Origin: Streptomyces bambusae
GTDB taxonomy: Bacteria > Actinomycetota > Actinomycetes > Streptomycetales > Streptomycetaceae
Reading direction: 5' to 3'
DNA: 64,000 nt
Assembly (NCBI RefSeq): GCF_020532645.1
Contig: NZ_JAJAUZ010000003.1
Span: 186,001-250,000, forward strand
Below the pieces are notes generated by a model that ran no database searches, had not been told where the DNA came from, and saw nothing but the letters and a program-made list of their open reading frames with translations. The translations under genes were made by a program, and so were the position numbers. How positions within the stretch are numbered: the stretch's first letter is position 1; each line of letters begins with the position of its first letter. Below, in pieces: positions 24,898 to 32,768 of this stretch.

Positions 24898-26886
24898 TTA
24901 CGGGCAGCTGATGCGGGTGTCGCCCGGGTCGGTGGTGCAGGTGTCGGTGCCGCTGCCGCCGTTGGCGGTGTCGTTGGCGGTGACGCCGTCGGTGGTGGTC
25001 AGGCGGTCGTTGCCGTAGTAGCCGGTGAGGATGTCGTTGCCCGGTCCGCCGTCCAGGGTGTCGTCGCCGAAGCCGCCGTCGAGGTTGTCGTTGCCGGGGC
25101 CGCCGTGGACGGTGTCGCGGCCGTAACCGGCGCGTACGGTGTCGTTCCCGCTCAGGCCGCAGACGACGTCGTTGCCGAAGCCGCCCGTCAGCGTGTCCGC
25201 GTTGCTCGTGCCGATGATGGTGCACCCTCGGGCGTTGTTGACGGACGTCGACGCGGACACGGTGTTGTTGCCCGGGGCCGGGTCCTGCGGCGAGCCGGTG
25301 ACGGTGGAGGTGTCCGTCAGCGTGCCGACGGAGCGCGGTTCGGCGGTGAGCGTCACCGTGGTGCTCGCGCCGACGGCCAGGTTGCCGAGGTTGCAGGTCG
25401 CGCTCGTCGCGGTGACCGTGCAGCTGCCCTGGCCGGCCGAGGCCGAGAGCAGGGTGCCACCCGCGCCGGAGAGGGTGTCCGTGAGCGTCACGCCCGTCGC
25501 GGTGGCCGTCGAGGAGGCCGAGTTGGTGACCGTCACCGTGTACGTCGCCCGGTCGCCGATGCTGACCGCCGCCGTGCCCGTCTTCGTCACCGACAGGTCG
25601 GCCACCGGCGGGGCGGTGCCGGCGCCGCCGAGGTAGCGGGCCAGGGCGCGGTCGTTGTCGAGGATGTTGCCGTCGCCGGCGACACCGCCGGCGAGGATCC
25701 TGCCGTCGGCGTCCAGGGCCACGCTGGTCGCCCCGTCCTCGGGGCCCTTGAAGTCGGTGGTCACCCGGCCGTCGCCGCCGAAGCCGGTGTCGAGACTGCC
25801 GGTGGCGTTGTACCGGGCGACCGCGAAGTCGCCCTCGTACGAGCCGGCCGCAACGATCCGCCCGTCGGCCTGCAGGTCCAGGTCCGCGGCCGCCGCCGTA
25901 CCCGGGCCGAAGGAGGTGGTCACCCGGCCGTCGCCGTCGAACGTCGGGTCCAGCGCGCCGGCGGCGGTGAAGCGGGCCAGCCCGAACGCCGTGCCGTCGT
26001 GGCCGGCCGTGACGATCCGGCCGACGTTGTCCAGGGCCACGCCGCGGGCGATGCTGCCGAAGCCGGGGGTGGCCTTGCCGTCGGTGTCGAAGCCGGTGTC
26101 GAGGCTGCCGTTGGTGTTGTAGCGGGCCAGGGTGATGCCCGCCGGGCTGTGGCCGGCGGCGACGATCCTGCCGTCGCTCTGGATGACGAGGTCGGACACC
26201 GCGTTGCAGCAGCCGCCGCCGAAGTCGGTGGTGACCTTGCCGTCGCCGTCGAACGTCGGGTCCGGTGTGCCGTCCTGCGTGTACGCCGCGACCGACCAGA
26301 TCCCGAAGTGCTCGCCGCCGACGACGATCCGGCCGTCCGAGTGCACCGCCACCGCGTCGGCGGTCTGGATCACGTCGGGGTCGAACGCGGTGAACACCTT
26401 GCCGCCGTCGCCGAAGTCCGTGTCCACGCTGCCGTCATGGTTGTAACGGACCATCGCCCAGGTGCCGTTGCCGGCGATCGAGGTGGAGCCGCCGACCGCG
26501 ATGATCTTGCCGTCGGGCTGCAGCGCCAGTGCCCGGCCCTCTTCGTTGTTGGTGTCGAAGTCGGTGGTGACGATGCCGTCGCCGCCGCCGAAGGTGGTGT
26601 CGAGGGTGCCGTCGGGATTGTGGCGCACCAGCACGAAGTCGCCACTCGTCTCGTCGAAGTAGCCGTCACCGATGGTGATGATCTTGCCGTCGGGTTGGAC
26701 GGCCAGGTCCGAGACGTTCTCGTAGCCCGTCACGCTCGTGAGGACCTTCCCGTCGCCGTCGAAGCCGGGGTCCAGATCCCCCGGCGCGGCCGCCGCCGCT
26801 CCCGGCAGTCCGAGTACGAGCGCCAGGGATGCGGCACTCAGGGCACAGGCACGTCCGGCCCGGCGCCGTGGGGAGTACGGGGGCAT
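24898..26886 (-). CDS. Secreted delta-60/DUF11/RTX-like protein, 662 aa
   Basis: Signal peptide from ATG 26886 (AAGGTGG upstream): PPYSPRRRAGRACALSAASL with a twin-Arg-like start and cleavage near AAAAAPG. Residues 35-390 are about seven delta-60 repeats, each with PDGKII..G, RY...G and LDxxFxGDGxVTT, expected to form a beta-propeller. A DUF11/CARDB-like sandwich follows (VADLSVTKTGTAAVSIGDRA). The C-terminus (about 575-640) has RTX-type Ca-binding nonapeptides (GGxGxDxL), ending in two Cys. It is an extracellular, probably adhesive or structural protein; no catalytic motif is seen. A strong hairpin lies in its 5' leader. Confidence 0.88.
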   Translation of the reverse strand: MPPYSPRRRAGRACALSAASLALVLGLPGAAAAAPGDLDPGFDGDGKVLTSVTGYENVSDLAVQPDGKIITIGDGYFDETSGDFVLVRHNPDGTLDTTFGGGDGIVTTDFDTNNEEGRALALQPDGKIIAVGGSTSIAGNGTWAMVRYNHDGSVDTDFGDGGKVFTAFDPDVIQTADAVAVHSDGRIVVGGEHFGIWSVAAYTQDGTPDPTFDGDGKVTTDFGGGCCNAVSDLVIQSDGRIVAAGHSPAGITLARYNTNGSLDTGFDTDGKATPGFGSIARGVALDNVGRIVTAGHDGTAFGLARFTAAGALDPTFDGDGRVTTSFGPGTAAAADLDLQADGRIVAAGSYEGDFAVARYNATGSLDTGFGGDGRVTTDFKGPEDGATSVALDADGRILAGGVAGDGNILDNDRALARYLGGAGTAPPVADLSVTKTGTAAVSIGDRATYTVTVTNSASSTATATGVTLTDTLSGAGGTLLSASAGQGSCTVTATSATCNLGNLAVGASTTVTLTAEPRSVGTLTDTSTVTGSPQDPAPGNNTVSASTSVNNARGCTIIGTSNADTLTGGFGNDVVCGLSGNDTVRAGYGRDTVHGGPGNDNLDGGFGDDTLDGGPGNDILTGYYGNDRLTTTDGVTANDTANGGSGTDTCTTDPGDTRISCP

Positions 26887-26910
26887 GCGCGACCACCTTC
26901 GTCGTCCATC

Positions 26911-26949
26911 GGGTCCGGTCGCGCACCAGCCTGGTGCGCGACCGGACCC
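26911..26949. promoter_or_regulatory. 18-bp perfect hairpin upstream of delta-60 gene
   Basis: GGGTCCGGTCGCGCACCA, loop GCC, then its exact complement (26932-26949). It lies 25-63 bp upstream of the minus-strand start, in the expected 5' leader. It may act as an attenuator, a terminator for upstream transcription or a dyad operator. Confidence 0.55.
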
Positions 26950-27026
26950 GGCCGGCCCCCGGCGGGCCCGCTCTGGGCCCACTGGACCGCCCCGTTCCAC
27001 CCGCAGGGGTGACGGCGAGGTCCCCT

Positions 27027-27119
27027 TCAGCCGAGGCAGAACTCGTTGGCCTCGATGTCCTGCCTGGGGATGCAGGCATCGTTGCCGTCATAAAGCGTCT
27101 GCACGTGGACCGTACCGGG
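27027..27119 (-). pseudogene. VOC-family C-terminal remnant
   Basis: The minus frame ends GNDACIPRQDIEANEFCLG then stop, matching the terminal RQDPEGNEFC(L/V) motif of glyoxalase/VOC proteins. No upstream domain is recognisable. An intact VOC gene lies 90 bp away in the opposite direction. Confidence 0.4.
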
Positions 27120-27209
27120 CGACCGGGGACGCTCCACCGATTTCCCGGACGGAAGCGCACCAACCCCGGCGACGGCCGCCCGGTGCCGTGGCCGCACTAG
27201 GATCCGGGC

Positions 27210-27587
27210 ATGATCGCTGATCTTCAATGCGTGGTGCTGGACTGTCCGGATCCGGCCGGGCTCGCCGAGTTCTACCGGTCGGTGCTCGGCGGGACCGTCA
27301 ATCAGCAGGACCGGCGGTGGTCGGTCGACGAAGACTGGGCGACGCTGCACACGCCGTCCGGTCTGGTGCTCGCCTTCCAGCGGTCGGCGGACTACCGGCC
27401 GCCCCGGTGGCCTGACCCGGCCCATCCGCAGCAGTTCCACCTGGACTTCGGTGTCGCGGATCTGGAGCGGGCGCAGGAACAGGTGCTGGCCCTGGGGGCG
27501 ACCGTACTGGACGACGGTTCCGAGGGGCGGGGCTGGCGCGTCTACGCCGATCCCGCGGGGCATCCGCTCTGTCTGGTCCGCCGCTGA
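27210..27587 (+). CDS. VOC-family (glyoxalase-like) protein, 125 aa
   Basis: Two beta-alpha-beta-beta-beta modules of the vicinal-oxygen-chelate fold: LQCVVLDCPDPAGLAEFYRSVLGG and HPQQFHLDFGVADLERAQEQVLALGA, ending VYADPAGHPLCLV. This matches the glyoxalase_6 subfamily common in Streptomyces. Metal ligands would be the His in FHLDF and the Glu/His-type positions; the substrate is unknown. ATG 27210. Confidence 0.88.
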   Translation: MIADLQCVVLDCPDPAGLAEFYRSVLGGTVNQQDRRWSVDEDWATLHTPSGLVLAFQRSADYRPPRWPDPAHPQQFHLDFGVADLERAQEQVLALGATVLDDGSEGRGWRVYADPAGHPLCLVRR

Positions 27588-27663
27588 CGGCCTGGGGGCA
27601 CGGGGGCCTGAGGACATGACCTGAGGGCCAGGTCTTCGGGCCGGGGTCCTCGCAGCGCGAGCG

Positions 27664-28359
27664 TTAGGCGGTCTGACCCGCAGGTATCTCGTCCGGGGGT
27701 TCCGCTTCCGGTTCCGGTCCGGGCTCCGCCCGCCGGGGACCGCGTTCCAGCCGGCCCGCCACGGCGTCCGGGCGGCCGGTCAGGAAGAGGAGGAGGGCCG
27801 CGATCGGGCCGCGGATCTCCTCGCCCTCGCCGCGGGTCCAGTCGAGGTCCGTGGCCACCAGGCGCGCCTTCGGCAGCGGCCACGGGCGGGGCGGGAAGCG
27901 CATCGTCCAGACCCGGTCGGCCGCGTCGCGTGCGGCGTACGCGGGGACCGGGCGGTCCCGCCCGACGGCGAGGGCGATGTCCTGGCCGTGGACGAGGATG
28001 TCCAGCAGGGACTCGCGGGGCGTGGTGCCCAGGGCCATGCGCCGGGAACCGGCGATCCCGCGGAGGTTCGCCACGATCTCGGCGGTGGGCCGCTGCGCCT
28101 CGTGGACCGCGGTGTCGTGGATCATGCGGTCCGAGTTGCCGCGGGCGCGGACGAACTCGCGCAGCGCCCAGCCGACGGTGGCGCGCGCGCCCAGCGTGAC
28201 GTGCGCGGCCACGTCCCGTACCCGCCAGTCACCGCACTGGGTGGGCGCCTCCCACTCCTGCGGACTCAGGCTTTCCAGCAGCTCCGCCAGGCTGGTCCGC
28301 TCACGTGCGACGACCGTCCACAGCTCGTCGGTCCCCAGGGCATAGGTCACGGGAATCAC
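27664..28359 (-). CDS. Mycothiol-dependent maleylpyruvate isomerase-like protein
   Basis: DinB/MDMPI-N four-helix bundle: VARERTSLAELLESLSPQEWEAPTQCGDWRVRDVAAHVTLG with the metal-binding His in AAHV, and LLDILVHGQDIALAVGR with the second His. These proteins act as mycothiol-dependent transferases. Length 231 aa with a Pro/Glu-rich tail. Start GTG 28359; a second GTG 9 nt later is possible. Divergent from the MarR gene and probably controlled by it through the operator between them. Confidence 0.82.
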   Translation of the reverse strand: MIPVTYALGTDELWTVVARERTSLAELLESLSPQEWEAPTQCGDWRVRDVAAHVTLGARATVGWALREFVRARGNSDRMIHDTAVHEAQRPTAEIVANLRGIAGSRRMALGTTPRESLLDILVHGQDIALAVGRDRPVPAYAARDAADRVWTMRFPPRPWPLPKARLVATDLDWTRGEGEEIRGPIAALLLFLTGRPDAVAGRLERGPRRAEPGPEPEAEPPDEIPAGQTA

Positions 28360-28378
28360 CCACTCAAGTGGTAAGCTT

Positions 28379-28407
28379 CTCTGACCAAATTAGTCAGAGT
28401 CTCTGAC
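28379..28407. promoter_or_regulatory. MarR operator: three alternating CTCTGAC half-sites
   Basis: CTCTGAC, 7 bp, GTCAGAG, 1 bp, CTCTGAC. The outer pair forms a 7-7-7 inverted repeat and the inner pair a 7-1-7 palindrome. It lies in the divergent promoter of the MDMPI and MarR genes. Confidence 0.7.
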
Positions 28408-28439
28408 TTGAGTCAAGGTGCCGGAAGGGTGAGCCGACG

Positions 28440-28880
28440 ATGGCGGCGGAGAACGGACTCAACACGGGCCTGCTGCTGTTCATCCCGTACCGCGCACTGG
28501 AGGACCGGGTCTTCGCGGCACTCGCGGAGGCGGGCTACGACGACTTCACCCCGGCCCAGGCGCGCGTCATGCAGCGCATCGGCCCCCACGGCACCCGCCT
28601 GACGGACCTCGCCGCCCAGGCCCAGATCACCAAGCAGACGGCCGGCTTCCTGGTCGACCAACTGGAGAAGACCGGCTACGTCCGCCGCCTCCCGGACCCC
28701 ACCGACAAACGCGCCCGCCTGGTCTGCGTCGCGGAAAAGGCCTGGGCCGCCAAACGCGTGGCGGACGCGGTCGTCGCCGAAGTGGAACAGGAATGGCAGT
28801 CCCACCTCGGCGCCCGCCGCATGAAGCACCTCCGCGAGGCCCTCACGATGCTCCGCGAGATCACGGATCCGTGGGCGTAG
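28440..28880 (+). CDS. MarR-family regulator, 146 aa
   Basis: Winged helix with the MarR layout: DDFTPAQARVMQRIGPHGTRLTDLAAQAQITKQTAGFLVDQLEKTGYVRRLPDPTDKRARLV; the DxRxxxV-type wing (DPTDKRARLVCV) is intact. Flanking helices form the dimer. ATG 28440. It sits opposite the mycothiol-dependent isomerase-like gene, whose expression it likely represses until a phenolic or thiol-reactive ligand binds. Confidence 0.9.
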   Translation: MAAENGLNTGLLLFIPYRALEDRVFAALAEAGYDDFTPAQARVMQRIGPHGTRLTDLAAQAQITKQTAGFLVDQLEKTGYVRRLPDPTDKRARLVCVAEKAWAAKRVADAVVAEVEQEWQSHLGARRMKHLREALTMLREITDPWA

Positions 28881-28924
28881 GGCCTGGCCGCCGTGCATGA
28901 TCATGCATGAGGCAGAGTGGGGCC

Positions 28925-29428
28925 ATGACTACCTACGCGACGATGGCGTTCCATCTGGAGACCGAGCGGCTGATCATGCGGCCGTGGGACGAGGCGGATG
29001 CGGACGAGTTCTGTGAGCTGTTGGCCGAGCGGGGGAAGGGGAAGCCGCCCGTCGAGCGGATTCGGGCGGCCATTGCGGGGTTTCTGACCGCCACCGAGGA
29101 GACGGGGATCGCCCTGCTGCCCATCCAGCGGCGGGAGGAGGGTGATTTCATCGGGTACTGCGGGCTGATCATCGGGCGCACCACGCTGGAGGAGCCCGAG
29201 ATCGCGTACGAGCTGTTCGAGCGGGTGCACGGGAACGGGTACGCCACCGAGGCGGCCGCGGCGGTGCTCGAAGCGGCCGCCGCCACCGGACGGGAACGGC
29301 TCTGGTCGACGGTCGGCACCTGGAACGGGCCGTCACTGCGCGTGCTGGAGAAGCTCGGCTTCCACCGGGACCGCGTCTCCATGGAGGAGAACGGCGAAGT
29401 CGCTTGGCTGACCAGGAAGTTGCCGTGA
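28925..29428 (+). CDS. GNAT N-acetyltransferase (RimJ/RimL type), 167 aa
   Basis: Acetyl-CoA-dependent N-acetyltransferase: FHLETERLIMRPWDEADADEF at the N-terminus, GYCGLII (strand 4), IAYELFERVHGNGYATEAAAAVLEAA with the Q/RxxGxG/A-type pyrophosphate loop (HGNGYAT), and NGPSLRVLEKLGF. Start ATG 28925 (GTGGGGCC upstream). Ends GTGA-overlapping the next gene. Confidence 0.88.
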   Translation: MTTYATMAFHLETERLIMRPWDEADADEFCELLAERGKGKPPVERIRAAIAGFLTATEETGIALLPIQRREEGDFIGYCGLIIGRTTLEEPEIAYELFERVHGNGYATEAAAAVLEAAAATGRERLWSTVGTWNGPSLRVLEKLGFHRDRVSMEENGEVAWLTRKLP

Positions 29429-30198
29429 GCGCGGAGGTTCGCGCAGCCGGCCGGTGGCCACTGGCCGACCACCGGGAGGCCGACTGGCTACGGGAGTTGA
29501 CCGCCGACGACGGGCTCACCGGATTCATGCCGCCCGGGCTGCCCGACGCCGCCTGGGTGCTCCACGCCATGTACGAGCACGAACTCGGGCCGGCAGACGT
29601 GTCTTACCGGGAATACCGGCGAGCCGTGCTCAACGGCCGAGGGGCGGAGCTCGCGCCGGACCTCGACCCGGCAGAGGTGCTCGGGCACCCGACCGGCGAG
29701 CATCCGGGCCCCCGCTGGCACCGGCGGAGGTGGGCCGAACTCGCACGCCGGTTCGGCGACCCGACGGTGCCCGAAGGGCTCTTCCCCTGCCGCACCTCCT
29801 TCCCTTCGATTCCCTCCGGGGCCTGGCCGGCGGGCCTCCAGGCCCCGGCCGAAGGCCACCTGGAACGCGCCGACTGGAACCGCCTGGTCGACCTCCTCAC
29901 CGCACACAGCCCCCGCGGCGCCGACACGCCGTGCCTCGCCTACTACAGCCCGTTGCTGCGGCTCGCCGAATTCGAGGTGCACATCAGGGCCGGCGTGCTC
30001 GGGGATGCCAAGGACCTGTACGACCACCCGGACGAAGACCGCTGGACCCCGTCCAACCTCTGGGCACGGGACCGCACTTGGGTGACGTGCACGGACTACG
30101 ACCTCTGGGCCACCAAGGTCGCCGGCCCCGCAGCACTCGTCGAGTCACTGCTCGGCGATGCGGAGGTCGAGGCCGTACGCCTGCCCTGGGCTGCGTGA
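29425..30198 (+). CDS. Hypothetical protein, 257 aa
   Basis: Unrecognised soluble protein. Start GTG 29425 overlaps the GNAT stop (GTGA). Distinct features: DDGLTGFMPPGLPDAAWVLH, TEHEL-like YEHELGPADVSYREYRR, and a C-terminal WARDRTWVTCTDYDLWATKV that is often seen in Streptomyces proteins of unknown function. Co-translated with the acetyltransferase. Ends just before a strong hairpin. Confidence 0.72.
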   Translation: MSAEVRAAGRWPLADHREADWLRELTADDGLTGFMPPGLPDAAWVLHAMYEHELGPADVSYREYRRAVLNGRGAELAPDLDPAEVLGHPTGEHPGPRWHRRRWAELARRFGDPTVPEGLFPCRTSFPSIPSGAWPAGLQAPAEGHLERADWNRLVDLLTAHSPRGADTPCLAYYSPLLRLAEFEVHIRAGVLGDAKDLYDHPDEDRWTPSNLWARDRTWVTCTDYDLWATKVAGPAALVESLLGDAEVEAVRLPWAA

Positions 30199-30201
30199 CC
30201 A

Positions 30202-30244
30202 CGCCCGTACCCGCCCCGTCGGTGTCAGGGGGCGGGTACGGGCG
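30202..30244. terminator. Strong bidirectional terminator
   Basis: CGCCCGTACCCGCCCC, 11-nt loop, GGGGCGGGTACGGGCG: a perfect 16-bp stem 3 bp after the plus-strand stop and 17 bp before the end of the convergent SurE gene. Confidence 0.8.
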
Positions 30245-30261
30245 CCGACCCGTGGCCGGCG

Positions 30262-31056
30262 CTACGGGCGGAGACCGCCGAGCAGCGCTGCCGCGGTGGT
30301 GAAGGCCCGGCGGCCCGTGTTCCAGTCCGGGGCGATGGGGGTCAGGGAGATCCGGTCCGCGGCGACCGCCGCCACGTCGCCGCCCCGCCGGGCCGGTGCC
30401 GGGACCACGGAGACGTCCACCTTCCACGTCCCGTTCCCGTCACCGGTGTCCGTGTAGTCCGCCGCCAGGCCCGGCTGCGGGTCCTGGGCCGTGACGTCGA
30501 CTCCGCGGGCCGTGCCCGTACCGTCCGCGCCGACCACCGGGTGGTTGAGGTTCAGGCCCACGCCGGGCGGCAGCAGCGGGCCGTTCTTCGCGCGCATGCG
30601 GAGCCGGTCGATGAGCTTGACGGTGAACTCGCCGGTCGGACGCATGGCGTTGAGGATCTGCTCCGGCACCGGGACCGCCAACTCGCCGGTACTCACGGCG
30701 ATTGCGGGCACACCGCGCTCCAGGGCGGCGACCGCGCCGCCGACCGTACCGGAGTGGGTGGCCAGCGCGGCTACGTTCGGGCCGAAGTTGGTGCCGGAGA
30801 CGACGAGGTCCGGGGCGCGATCGGCGAACACCTCCGCCAGGCCGAAGGACACCGAGTCACCCGGCGTACCGTCCACCGCCCACACCTTCGCCTCCGGGTG
30901 CCGGACCTTGATGGTGCTGCCGCTCGACAGCCGCGTACCGGCACCGCTCTGGTTGGTGAGCGGCGCGACGATCGTGACGTCGTGGCCCGCGGCGGTCAGG
31001 CGCCGGCCCAGCATGCGGATGCCGGGGGCGTCGTAACCGTCGTCGTTGGTCAGCAG
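30262..31056 (-). CDS. SurE-like phosphatase, start codon unclear
   Basis: SurE family 5'/3'-nucleotidase or acid phosphatase. The metal-binding N-terminus reads LLTNDDGYDAPGIRML and the body has GHDVTIVAPLTNQSGAG, VDGTPGDSVSFGL and VSGTNFGPNVA, all family hallmarks. However, the TNDDG motif lies upstream of the first ATG (31014) and in-frame there is no ATG, GTG or TTG before a TAA 14 codons further back; only tandem CTG codons at 31051-31056 could start it. Homologues of this secreted clade carry a signal peptide here, which is missing. Either CTG is used, or the gene has lost its 5' end. It lies 46 bp behind the MFS gene. Confidence 0.7.
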   Translation of the reverse strand: MLTNDDGYDAPGIRMLGRRLTAAGHDVTIVAPLTNQSGAGTRLSSGSTIKVRHPEAKVWAVDGTPGDSVSFGLAEVFADRAPDLVVSGTNFGPNVAALATHSGTVGGAVAALERGVPAIAVSTGELAVPVPEQILNAMRPTGEFTVKLIDRLRMRAKNGPLLPPGVGLNLNHPVVGADGTGTARGVDVTAQDPQPGLAADYTDTGDGNGTWKVDVSVVPAPARRGGDVAAVAADRISLTPIAPDWNTGRRAFTTAAALLGGLRP

Positions 31057-31101
31057 GGGTCTGGGTGGGAATGCGGGGCTTCGGGGCGGCGCTTACGGCC
31101 G

Positions 31102-32364
31102 TCAGCGGACGCCGCGGATCGGGATGACGGCCAGCGCACCCAGCAGGGACAGCGCGCCGCCGATGAGGAACAGCGGGGTGTAACCGCCGAGCGCGGTCAC
31201 GATCGCGGAGGCGACGACCGGGGCGACGATCTGCGGTCCGGCATTGGCGATGTTCAGGACGCCCATGTCGCGGGCGGCGTCCTCCGCACGCGGCAGGACC
31301 AGGGTGACCACCGCGGTGTCCACCGCCATGAAGCAGCCGAATCCCAAGCCGTTGAGGGCGTTGAAGACGAGCATGCCGGTCCAGGTCGGACTGATCACCG
31401 GGACCACCATCACCGTGCCGGCCAGCGCGGCGGACGCCCCGACGAAGACCTTCCGCCGGTTCCAGCGGTCCGACAGCAGCCCGCCGACCACCGTGGACAG
31501 CGCCATCGCCGCCATCGACAGCGGCGTCAGCACCGCCATCGCCTCGGCCGGTGTCAGCCCGGCGGGCAGCGCGATGTGGTCGTCGAGGATGTACAGCTGG
31601 TAGCCCATGACCGAGAAGTGGCCGAGCACCATCAGCGCCCGGCCGATGAACGCCCACCGGAAGTCGTGGACGGCCAGTGCGGACAGGAACGAGCCCACCC
31701 GCTCGCGCCGGGAGACCCGCGGGGCCGCCACCGGACCGCCCGTCCGCGGCAGGTCGCGGCAGCACGCGGCGAGCAGCAGCGCGCCGGCGGCCGCCACCGC
31801 GCCGAGCACCGGATAACCGGTCGACAACCGGTCCTCGGTCTGCGAGGCGATCGTCACGCCGAGGGTGCCGCCGACCGGCAGGGCCAGCCCGACGAGGGCG
31901 GACGCGGTGCCGCGGCGGGCGGCCGGGATGCGGTCGGGGACGATCGCGGTGACGGCGGCCTGGTAGACGTTCATGGTCGCCTGCACCAGGCACCAGCCGA
32001 TGCCGACCATCAGGACGGTACGGGCGCTGCCGAGGAGGGCGAGCGCGGCGAGCGTGGCGAGGGCCCCGCCGAGGATCCACGGGTTGCGGCGGCCGGAGCG
32101 GTCGGACAGCGCTCCGGCGAGCGGGTTGAAGACGGTGCCGAATACGGCGCTCACGCCGCCGACGACGCCGAGGACCGCCACCTTGTCGGCCGCGTCCAGC
32201 TCGGCGATGTGCGTCGGCAGGAGGACCGATCCGACGCCCATGTACACCGCGAACATGGAGGAGTTGGCGACCAGGAGAAGCAGCAGGAGACCGCGGTGCC
32301 GCGGTGCGGGCGCGGCCGGCGCAGCCTGCGGCCGGAGCAGTTCGTCAGCTGTCACGGTGACCAC
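31102..32364 (-). CDS. MFS transporter (sugar/nucleoside type), 420 aa
   Basis: Twelve predicted helices; FNPLAGALSDRSGRRNPWILGG gives the MFS loop 2-3 motif and GGLLSDRWNRRKVFVG the equivalent loop 8-9. The pattern resembles the SLC45/GPH-like sugar transporter branch. Start GTG 32364 or 32355. Its upstream region (to 32768) holds a LacI-type palindrome, so it is probably repressed by the divergent LacI regulator; substrate import would feed the SurE or esterase reactions. The substrate is unknown. Confidence 0.86.
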   Translation of the reverse strand: MVTVTADELLRPQAAPAAPAPRHRGLLLLLLVANSSMFAVYMGVGSVLLPTHIAELDAADKVAVLGVVGGVSAVFGTVFNPLAGALSDRSGRRNPWILGGALATLAALALLGSARTVLMVGIGWCLVQATMNVYQAAVTAIVPDRIPAARRGTASALVGLALPVGGTLGVTIASQTEDRLSTGYPVLGAVAAAGALLLAACCRDLPRTGGPVAAPRVSRRERVGSFLSALAVHDFRWAFIGRALMVLGHFSVMGYQLYILDDHIALPAGLTPAEAMAVLTPLSMAAMALSTVVGGLLSDRWNRRKVFVGASAALAGTVMVVPVISPTWTGMLVFNALNGLGFGCFMAVDTAVVTLVLPRAEDAARDMGVLNIANAGPQIVAPVVASAIVTALGGYTPLFLIGGALSLLGALAVIPIRGVR

Positions 32365-32463
32365 CGGGGTGTACGGGCGCGGGGTTCGCGCGGTGGGGGA
32401 ACGGGACGTGCACGGGGACTCCTCGGGAACGGAGCTGAGCGCGGACCTGCGCGCTGAAGCCGT

Positions 32464-32500
32464 GGGAGGGAGGGAGGGAGGGGGGAGGGGAGGGGAGGGG
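32464..32500 (+). other. G-tract run, potential G-quadruplex
   Basis: Eight consecutive runs of three or more G separated by single A residues. On the minus strand (the MFS leader) this is a C/T tract. It could form a G-quadruplex on the plus strand; no function is shown. Confidence 0.5.
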
Positions 32501-32580
32501 TACGGGGCGCCGGAGCGGGGCGCGTGTCCATGCCGGGACGCCGCAAGGGTGGGGCGGCGTGGTTGGCCGGAACCATGTGG

Positions 32581-32592
32581 TTACACGTGTAA
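32581..32592. promoter_or_regulatory. LacI-family operator 1 (TTACACGTGTAA)
   Basis: Perfect 12-bp palindrome centred on CG, the usual form for LacI proteins, between the MFS gene and the LacI gene. The same core recurs at 34889-34900. Confidence 0.78.
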
Positions 32593-32768
32593 TTCCGGGC
32601 TTGCTGCATTGTGTAGCACCCACGAGGCGCCGTTGGATAGGGATGGAACACATCGAATCTCGCGATGGACCCGATCGGGCCGCAGCCCGGTGGTGACGCG
32701 AGTAACCTTGGGGTTGGCCGTCAGCCCGCCGGGCGGACGCCGAGCAGCGGCGAGGAGCAGCGAACACC

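Larger units (their letters stand above)
32365..32768. other. Divergent control region of the LacI regulon
   Basis: About 400 bp with no gene. It contains a run of G tracts at 32464-32500 and the palindrome TTACACGTGTAA at 32581-32592, then a lower-GC stretch running to the lacI-family start. Confidence 0.6.

Noticed and set aside
24769..27012. A 747-codon plus-strand frame
   Set aside because: Antisense shadow of the delta-60 repeat gene; its Val/Ala/Gly repeats mirror that gene's repeats.
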